Assembly (NCBI RefSeq): GCF_042453785.1 | Contig: NC_091675.1 | Location: forward strand, 6,026,501 to 6,090,500 | Length of the DNA: 64,000 bases | Direction of reading: 5' to 3' | DNA from: Malus domestica | Taxonomy: Eukaryota; Streptophyta; Magnoliopsida; Rosales; Rosaceae | Part shown: in pieces, positions 57,372-64,000 of the stretch | How positions within the stretch are numbered: position 1 is the first letter of the stretch | Layout: the number at the start of each line of letters is the position of its first letter | Notes under the pieces: generated by a model | Seen by the model: the letters and a program-made list of their open reading frames with translations, nothing else | The model's database searches: none | Told to the model about the DNA's origin: nothing | Made by a program: the position numbers and the translations under genes

Positions 57372-58636
57372 TATTTGAATCAGCGGAACCCAGGGGCGAG
57401 TAAAGGACGAAAGCAAAGTAAAAAGTCACTGGAACAGTTGGAATCTTGGAAGTGTATAATCACTTTCCAAGAGAAGCACTTTTTCGAAAAAACTTCATCG
57501 AGCTTTGTCAGTTCCCTTTATGTCACCGTGTGAAGAAATCGTGCTAACAGATACCAGAGCCAATTCTCTGAGTCACACATGATTCATGAACATGTAATAT
57601 GGGATGGGGATTGAGCCTGACAAATACCAGCGCCAATTCGAAGGAAATATAAGAAAAGAGGATGGGCTTGTAATTGGGCTTTCTTTGGGCTTAGGCCATT
57701 TGTGAGAATAAAAAGTTTACCCGGCAACAAGCTACTTCATCAATTTAAAGTTCGAATTTCTGTTATTTTGGTTTAAATAAATCCAATGTGGAATATCGCT
57801 GGTTAATAAACAGAACAATTGTTAGAGAATCTCCAATCTACACATCTCCATAAAAAATTATCTTAATAAAATTGAACCATGCATATCAACAAATATCTTA
57901 AAAAGTTAATACAAGATAAACTTCAACAATATTATATCTTATGAGAAATGTTAAAGAGACTATTTCAAAGTGATATTCTCTGTCATTTTACAATTTAACG
58001 TCAATTTTTATATCAACATCATAAACCGTTGTAACAAAAATGTAAGATAACAGAAATCATATTCCTAAAAAAATGTCTGGTTTGAAAAAAAAAAAAAGAA
58101 TGTCGTGGAGCATTTCTCATCTTAATCCTTGGTTTCTCAGTTAAGCCGCCTTCTAGATCCCATGTGCAAGTGTATGGATAAGATCGCAAGCCCTCAGATT
58201 TTTGCGGTGCTGACGTAAGCATGGTGACGCCACGGCCTAATCCCTAAATGATTGAACGAATCACATCACATTGTCCAAATAACCAGTTTAAAACTGTTTT
58301 TTTATTTTTTATACATGGATTAAGTTACCCTAATTTCAAGTAATTAGCTTGATCAAAACTTTAGTTGTACACCATACTAAGTGAGTATCGTATTTACCAT
58401 GTACAATGGTTTATCAAAATTTCTTACTTGCAAATTTAAAAAGAAAAAAAAATACCGTTAAATCGTAGTAAAATTTTGATGGGACAGATGAGTAATACAC
58501 AGTAAGACTGGGGGTGCCGACTTCATAATATTTAACCAAAATGATCACAACAGGACAAGAAATGGATAAATAATGTTGGCATTATAAACAGCTGGCGCCG
58601 GGGCAATGTGCGGTTTTGTGGCATAAATAATTAGAG
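57372..58636. other. intergenic, no gene seen
   Basis: AT-rich spacer. ORFs here are short and have no family features. Confidence 0.5.
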
Positions 58637-58638
58637 TG

Positions 58639-58648
58639 GGATAAATAG
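58639..58648 (+). promoter_or_regulatory. possible TATA box of the small-peptide gene
   Basis: GGATAAATAG lies 91 bp upstream of the ATG at 58739. Confidence 0.35.
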
Positions 58649-58738
58649 CACCTTACAAAAATTCTTGTGCTGTGTTTGTCGGTTCATCTCCCACTGGGAC
58701 TGGCTAATTTAGTCCAAGGCCAAGCAGAAAGAGTGAAG

Positions 58739-58867
58739 ATGAGCGATCCCAACGTCGGAGGTAGACCCGGCCAGGCCCCGGCAAACGGCGGTGGGGGTAG
58801 AGCACCAGTGCCACCTAGAGGATCCATAATCAAGAAGATTGTGGCTGACTTGGTTAGTCGCCCGTAA
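58739..58867 (+). CDS. possible 42-residue peptide
   Basis: The frame from MSDPNVGGRPGQAP runs through a Gly-rich linker and PVPPRGSIIKKIVADLVSRP to a stop. The Pro-Pro-Arg-Gly then amphipathic basic helix organisation looks designed rather than random, and local GC content rises over exactly this ORF. The frame is open 24 codons further upstream (ATG at 58667) but that part is less coherent. No signal peptide or membrane segment. I do not recognise the family with certainty; it could be a small cytosolic or nuclear peptide or the first exon of a longer gene. Confidence 0.45.
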   Translation: MSDPNVGGRPGQAPANGGGGRAPVPPRGSIIKKIVADLVSRP

Positions 58868-58991
58868 CCATTTGATCTACATACTCGTCGCCATAAAGTT
58901 AAGTACGATGTGTGCCGATATGTTTGTATGTATATTTTTATGAAGCCTAACTAGTTGTGAAATAACAACGGGAAATCCCCCATTTGGTGTT

Positions 58992-59013
58992 GGGGGGGGG
59001 GGGGGGGGGGGGG
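58992..59013 (+). repeat. (G)22 homopolymer
   Basis: 22 consecutive G on the plus strand, shortly downstream of the small-peptide ORF. It is able to form G-quadruplexes. The length may be unreliable in sequencing. Confidence 0.85.
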
Positions 59014-59210
59014 AAGTGTAATTGGGGTTGGAAGTTGTATGGATCTATTTGCCAAATCTTGTTTGGTGTTAATGTTAGTATTGTTGATGATGAGTTGTTT
59101 CTTATGGGAATTCTGACTCCATCATCAATTGCAACCTGCAAATGGAGTTTGTTCTTTTGGTAAATTAAGTCGGTTAATTGCTTGCTAATGACAATTTTCT
59201 TGACTGTGTT

Positions 59211-59284
59211 CAATTATTTGCGAATTTTATTCAATTGTAAATTTGGTTCAATTATTTGCGAATTTTATTCAATTGTAAATTTGA
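59211..59284. repeat. 37-bp tandem duplication
   Basis: CAATTATTTGCGAATTTTAT followed by TCAATTGTAAATTTG occurs twice in a row. Just downstream (59358-59440) AAATACGACCTGAAGAAA and CTTGGAATTGTATTG are also duplicated. Confidence 0.85.
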
Positions 59285-60230
59285 ATCGTTGATTATTAGG
59301 TGACGATGGTGTGATTTACGAGAAATTGAATAAAATTTTCAAACTCGAGCTGTTTGGCTTGGAATTGTATTGCGTCAAATACGACCTGAAGAAACTCCAA
59401 CGAGCCAAATACGACCTGAAGAAAATATAACTTGGAATTGTATTGAAATTATTAAAATTATATATTACAATATTTCATATTATAATATATAACCCTAATT
59501 GAAGTAACAATGAAGAAATAGAGGAGCTGCCTACATAGTGGGCCTCGAATGTACCTAAAAGTACAAATAGGCTTGGGTAAAGCTTAAACCGGGTTTAAGT
59601 GGGCCGCCCAATTCGACGACGGACTATTTTGCCATGCCCAAAGTGTAACAAGAAGTCAATTGGATGCCATATAGATGGGTAACATTTTTATTTAACATTT
59701 TCGTTATTTTCTTAGTTCTTTTTCTTATCCTCTAATGTTGCATCCAAAACTATTTATTTTCTATACTATCTTTAACAATCAAGTTTGACAAAAATCGTTT
59801 AGTTATCTAATAATTATTCAATAAAGAAACAAACAATGTTATTTAGTTAAACATTCAGTTCTCAAAACATTCATCGAACAATTAAACTAATTCTGATTTG
59901 GTTGAATTTTGTACAGGGTTGACATTTAAAGGATAAACTAGAAAATAGACAATTTCAATCATCGTGCAATATTCGCACAGTAAAAAAAAAATCTTACAAA
60001 AAAGTTGGCTGCAATGTGTATTCTAGAAGCTGAAGAGGCATGTGATGAAATCATGAAAGTAGCCACCACCGTTTGATATCATCCCTGTCAACCTAGCCGT
60101 TGCTCAACGGAATTCATACCCGGCAACAAAATTCAAATATCTGAAAAGCAAAAGAAAAAAAGCAAAAGCCACATTCACACACCCACTTTTTCCATCACTT
60201 CCCACAAATTAAATAAAAAAAGCTAGTACC
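59285..60230. other. intergenic, no gene seen
   Basis: AT-rich spacer upstream of the Ser-rich protein gene; no gene recognised. Confidence 0.5.
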
Positions 60231-60232
60231 AA

Positions 60233-60241
60233 CTATATAAA
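60233..60241 (+). promoter_or_regulatory. TATA box of the Ser-rich protein gene
   Basis: CTATATAAA lies 51-59 bp before the ATG at 60292, implying a short leader. Confidence 0.6.
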
Positions 60242-60291
60242 TTGTGTAACCACTTACCATCATGTTCCTGCATTAATTCAAAATCCAGCAA

Positions 60292-61245
60292 ATGGGTTCC
60301 TGCATTAGCAAATGCACACCCAAAAAACACTTCCTACAACAATTCAACAATGTCCAAGACAAGTTGATAATTTCACAGCCTCCTCCTAGGATCACCATCC
60401 CTCCAATTTCTGCTTCCAACAAAATCTCACCTTGTCCTCAATCCCCTTCCAACTCCACTTCCTCTGCCTCCTCCTTCCCTTGCACCACAAGCACTTCCTA
60501 CACAAGCGCTTCCTCCTTGAGCTCAGCCTTGTCAAGTGCTTCTTCGGCCTCCAGCTCGAAAATTGATCGTTCTTTCTCCAACGAGTTCTTGTGGTCGTGT
60601 TACAAGGAGAACCCGCATGTCATTCGCATTAACTCGATCAAAGATGCAAGCTTTTCGAGATTTTCCCCATCGGCATTGCCACAAAAGCCGGTTTCTGCCA
60701 CTGTAGTGAACAAGAAGCCGCTGCCGAACCTTAAAAGGGCAAATGTGTCAGTTACACCACAGAAGAGAGTGAGATCAAGCTCACCAAATTCTCTAGGAAG
60801 GCAAAAGAGCTTCCGAAAAGAGCCAGAGAGGCCTATGATCTCTGCATATTCACATCCAAGTAGAACTTTGAGGTCACCCTCCCCAAGTAGAAGGTTCAAC
60901 ATGCCAATCCCACCAAAAGAATTAAATCATTTGAGACCTAACAGTGCATTGAATGTTAGGCCTGCAGGTTCATATTGTTGCGCGACGGACCAGCGTGAGG
61001 CCGGTACTAAATCCACATCCAAGACTTGTATCGAGCCACACAACCCCTACGCGAATTACAATAATTCGAGCCGGCGACTTCGGCCTTGTTTGAACAGCAG
61101 AGAAACAGAGATGAGAATTCACAGGATCACCTCTAAAATCGATGAGGTTGCAGCTGGAGAAGCACTGGCTGACTATATGGACTCTCTTCCTGCTGAGGAC
61201 ATTGATAACCCTTTAATTTCTCTTGATTGTTTTATTTTCTTGTAG
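60292..61245 (+). CDS. Ser-rich protein with MGSCISKC lipidation motif, function unknown
   Basis: Single-exon gene of 317 residues. The N-terminus MGSCISKC has Gly2 and Ser6 fitting the N-myristoylation consensus (MGxxxS/K), and Cys4/Cys8 are candidate palmitoylation sites, so membrane anchoring is likely. A long Ser/Thr-rich low-complexity stretch (about 50-92) is followed by basic Ser-Pro-rich blocks (RVRSSSPNSLGRQKSFRKEP, RTLRSPSPSRRFNMP) that could be phosphorylated or bind microtubules or calmodulin. The C-terminal EMRIHRITSKIDEVAAGEAL ADYMDSLPAEDIDNPLISLDCFIFL segment is acidic and well structured. I know similar plant proteins only as uncharacterised. The gene looks complete. Confidence 0.85.
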   Translation: MGSCISKCTPKKHFLQQFNNVQDKLIISQPPPRITIPPISASNKISPCPQSPSNSTSSASSFPCTTSTSYTSASSLSSALSSASSASSSKIDRSFSNEFLWSCYKENPHVIRINSIKDASFSRFSPSALPQKPVSATVVNKKPLPNLKRANVSVTPQKRVRSSSPNSLGRQKSFRKEPERPMISAYSHPSRTLRSPSPSRRFNMPIPPKELNHLRPNSALNVRPAGSYCCATDQREAGTKSTSKTCIEPHNPYANYNNSSRRLRPCLNSRETEMRIHRITSKIDEVAAGEALADYMDSLPAEDIDNPLISLDCFIFL

Positions 61246-61255
61246 ATTAATATTT

Positions 61256-61287
61256 TGTGTGTGTGTGCGTGTGTGTGTGTGTGTGTG
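61256..61287 (+). repeat. (GT)n microsatellite in 3' region
   Basis: GT tract of about 30 bp with one GC interruption, starting 10 bp after the stop codon of the Ser-rich protein gene, so probably in its 3' untranslated region. Confidence 0.9.
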
Positions 61288-61561
61288 GTCATGCGTATAT
61301 TTGAAAGGTTGTGAATTTATTCATTTTATGGTTTGGCAATGTGGAAATGATCTACTGGATCATCCAACTAAGTAATTCTCTTCTGTATATTTATTTGGTT
61401 TGGGTTTTTATTTAATTTTATTAGTAGCTTTAAAAAAAAAATTGTATCCTTATTTAAACATTTGTTTTAAAGGTAATACGAGGAATATAATTGATGCATT
61501 TTTTTTGGAGAAAATCAAACGAGTTCACTCTTTTTCAGTGCAACAATATATTTACATTAAG
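61288..61561. other. 3' region and spacer
   Basis: AT-rich sequence between the Ser-rich protein gene and the copia LTR. No gene. Confidence 0.5.
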
Positions 61562-61636
61562 TGTTAACCATAGTGCAGTAATGCTCAATATTGCACATAG
61601 AAGATTAGAAAGACTTATGAAGAAGAAGATCGAAGA

Positions 61637-61725
<89 letters not shown>

Positions 61726-61934
61726 AAAGAGAGAAATAAATCTTTGCATATATTTTCCTTAATGAATCTGATCAATACAATCACAATATATCTTGTGTAA
61801 GATTTTGTTTCATTTTATCTTTATCTTCTAAATCCATACAACTTGGACTAACTAACTAACCAACTCTTGTAATCTAGCCTTTCAAACATTGACAGATGTC
61901 ATAATCCTAATGACTTTGAGTATATACTCTAACA
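61562..61934 (-). repeat. copia 3' LTR containing a (GA)n tract
   Basis: On the plus strand it runs from TGTTAACCATAGTGCAGTAA to ATATACTCTAACA, so it begins TG and ends CA. The polypurine tract abuts it at 61935. Its interior holds the GA microsatellite at 61639-61722. Confidence 0.75.
61639..61722 (+). repeat. (GA)n microsatellite inside the LTR
   Basis: Uninterrupted GA tract of about 84 bp, one of the longest in the window, near the outer end of the copia LTR. Confidence 0.95.
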
Positions 61935-63990
61935 TCCCCCCTCAAGCTCAGGTTTGGATGAACTAAGCATGAGGTTGCTGCAATGTGTGTTGAAGAAAGG
62001 TGCACTGAGTCCTTTAGTTAAGATGTCTACAAATTGATCTGAAGAAGAAACAAATTGTACCAGTAGTTTCTTGCTTGCAACCCTTTCTCGCACAAAGTGA
62101 ACATCAACTTCAATGTGTTTAGTTCGCTGATGATTTACTGGATTAAAAGAGAATGCTATAGCAGACATATTATCACAAAACAATACTGGAAGATTAGAAA
62201 TTTTGATTTGCAAGAATGTAAGCAACTGTTGAATCCACTCTAATTCAGCAGATGTTGAAGACAAAGCTCTATATTCAGCTTTAGTGGATGAACGAAAGAC
62301 TGTTTGCTGCTTCTTTGAAGACTAAGAGATGGGATTGTTGCCAAGAAAAACAACCAAACCTGTAATTGAGCGGCTATCATTGGGATCCCCCACCCAGTCA
62401 ACATCACTAAAGGCTTTGAGAAACAACTATCCTTGACTATAAGTAATCCCTTTAGATAAAAACCCTTTAAGATACCTCAAAATACGTTTAACTGCAGTGA
62501 AATTAGATATCATTGGAGCTTGCATAAACTGACTAGCCTAATGCACAAAGAATGCGATATCAAGTCTAGTGAACACAAGGCATTGCAAAGCTCCAACCAC
62601 ACTTCGATAAAGGGCAGAATTATTAAAAGGCTGGCCATCATTTTTAAGAAGTCTACTATAAGGCAAACATGGTGTGGCTGCAGGTTTGGCATCTATCATG
62701 TCTATCTTCTTTAACAAGTCAACAATATACTTTTCTTGAGACAAAAACAACCTCTGAGTTGTTCTGGAAATTTGAATACCTAAGAAGAAATGTAAAGGAC
62801 CAAGATCCTTAATATCAAACTCTTTGGTTAAATCTGCAACAACTTGTTGAATAGCAGAAGATGCACTCCCAGTAATTATAATATCGTCCACATATAAGAA
62901 AAGAACCATAATGGAACCAACAACATGTTTAACAAATAATGAAGAATCGGAATGAGTGTTTTTGAAACACTACAGTGGTAAAAATTGAGTAAACCTATCA
63001 TTCCAAGCCCTTGGTGATTGTTTAAGTCCATATAAAGACTTATTCAATTTGCAAACCAGGTAGGGATACTTAGAATCCTCAAGACTTTGAGGTTGAGACA
63101 TATAAACCTCCTCATTTAAAATGCCATGAAGAAAGGCATTCCTCACATCTAGTTGTCTCAATGGCCAGTTATAGTGAGCAGCAAGAGCAAGTATGAGTCT
63201 CACAGTTATTGTTTTAACAACCAGACTAAATGTCTCACCATAGTCCAAATCTTCCTCTTGACTAAATCCTTTGGCAACCAAACAAGCCTTATGTCTAGCA
63301 ATACTCCTATCAACATTTCTCTTGACTTTAAAAATCCATTTACACCCAACTAAATTCTTTGTGAGGTGGAAGATCAACCAAACTCCATGTTTTCTGTGAA
63401 TAAAGAGCATTAAGCTTCTCATTCATTGCATTAAACCACACGAGAACTTCCAATACAGATTTATATATGGTAGGTTCAGTAATAGTCAAATCAACCACTG
63501 TGAAGATGTTGGCAGAAGAAAATAGAACAATTTTCTTAACAATTCCACTCTTGAATTGAGTTTGCATGGGATGTAAATTCAATGGTGGTATGTCATCCAT
63601 TTGAAGACTTTCAGAGCTATATTCAGGAACCATATGAGCTGGAGAATCTTGGGCAACAATGGACTGATGTGGTGATGATGACTGAGATAATATATATGGT
63701 GGAGGATATTATGTTGGGGGAGATTGAGAAGGTAATGGATCAGGTTCATGTATAAAAGAAGGAACTAATGATGGAGAAACTAACACATTTTGCAAGGTAG
63801 TTATCACAACAGGGAGTATTTGAGGACTACTATCGGGCTTTAAACATTATGACTGCGAACATTATGACTTAGAACTCAAAGCACTGTAGGGAAAATCAAG
63901 TTCATTGAAAATAACATGTCTTGATATATATATTTTCCCAAGATTGAGTTCAAAACATATATAACCTTTATAGTTCGAAGCATATCCCAA
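61935..63990 (-). pseudogene. copia pol fragments (integrase end, RT, RNase H)
   Basis: In minus-strand order: a GY(A)SNYKGYICFE-like integrase tail at the window edge, a Pro/Ser-rich linker (with stops near 63710 and 63845), RT (NLVGCKWIFKVKRN, RQLDVRNAFLHGILNEEVYM, YGLKQSPRAW, then LFLYVDDIIITG, LHFFLGIQISR), and RNase H (FCDNMSAIAFSFNPVNHQRT, KHIEVDVHFVRERV, DQFVDILTKGL). Breaks occur between 62970 and 62909, near 62538 and in the first part of RNase H. The RT YVDD motif is intact but the polyprotein is not. Confidence 0.88.
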
Positions 63991-64000
63991 AGAGATACAT

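Larger units (their letters stand above)
61562..64000 (-). mobile_element. Ty1/copia retrotransposon, 3' part, runs off window
   Basis: Read on the minus strand: pol fragments (end of integrase, RT, RNase H), a polypurine tract (TTGAGGGGGGA) and then the 3' LTR. The 5' LTR, gag and most of integrase would lie beyond 64000. It is a different family from the element at 16-20 kb: the LTR is 373 bp instead of 181 and the RNase H region is divergent. Several stops show that it is inactive. Confidence 0.9.

Noticed and set aside
61491-61727. 78-codon ORF with a long (Glu-Arg)n tail
   Set aside because: The repeat is translation of the GA microsatellite in the copia LTR.
1-64000. CRISPR array, operon or bacterial-type defence system
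   Set aside because: The window is plant nuclear DNA with introns and LTR elements. No spacer-repeat arrays or prokaryotic gene clusters are present.
1-64000. rRNA, snRNA or snoRNA genes
   Set aside because: I saw no recognisable rRNA stretches or snRNA signatures by eye; a covariance-model scan would be needed to exclude small ncRNAs.

Overview
The window is plant nuclear DNA from a dicot. Genes have GT-AG introns, the spacers are AT-rich, and most of the sequence between genes is transposon debris. Several dispersed repeats (for example the TTTAACGAAA...ACTATTCACT...TTAGTTTTC family) resemble repeats I associate with apple/pear-type Rosaceae. That placement is an inference, not a measurement.

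Layout, left to right. 1-7.7 kb: gene-poor, with one weak hypothetical ORF, two copies of a dispersed repeat and a complete 847-bp PIF/Harbinger-type element. 8.2-11.5 kb (+): an 11-exon MIP1 leucine-zipper/DUF547 gene. 11.6-15.6 kb: tRNA-like tandem repeats, a 901-bp TTA-flanked MITE, a 1.2-kb hAT element with a perfect 8-bp duplication, and a small MITE. 16.1-20.1 kb (+): a gag-less Ty1/copia element with both LTRs. 21.5-23.65 kb: a foldback MITE with a 10-bp duplication, an LTR-like fragment and a 1.1-kb nested inverted repeat. 25.7-26.8 kb (+): an intact single-exon DUF1645 gene.

28.8-36 kb (-): a degenerate copy of an S9 serine peptidase gene, carrying a 206-bp LTR-retrotransposon remnant, followed by the complete 18-exon, 719-residue S9 peptidase gene. 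A MITE that has captured the 5' end of a cinnamate 4-hydroxylase (CYP73A) gene sits 19 bp upstream of that gene's start codon. 37-39 kb: spacer with one MITE. 40.3-41 kb (+): a MIZU-KUSSEI1-like (DUF617) gene. 41.5-48.9 kb: tandem duplication, MITEs and a 5'-truncated LINE tail with poly(A). 49.9-50.6 kb (+): an R2R3-MYB gene of the MYB44/73/77 type. 53.3-53.9 kb (-): a two-exon secreted phytocyanin-like protein lacking copper ligands. 56.0-56.4 kb (-): a 120-residue single-pass membrane protein with a telo-box upstream. 58.7 kb (+): a possible 42-residue peptide gene. 60.3-61.2 kb (+): a Ser-rich protein with a myristoylation/palmitoylation-type N-terminus. 61.6-64 kb (-): the 3' part of a second Ty1/copia element running off the window.

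The host genes are unrelated single loci and I see no operon-like or biosynthetic cluster. The most unusual structures are the C4H-capturing MITE at the S9 promoter, the nested inverted repeat at 22.5-23.65 kb, and the S9 gene/pseudogene pair. Exon boundaries were worked out by hand from reading frame and GT-AG signals.
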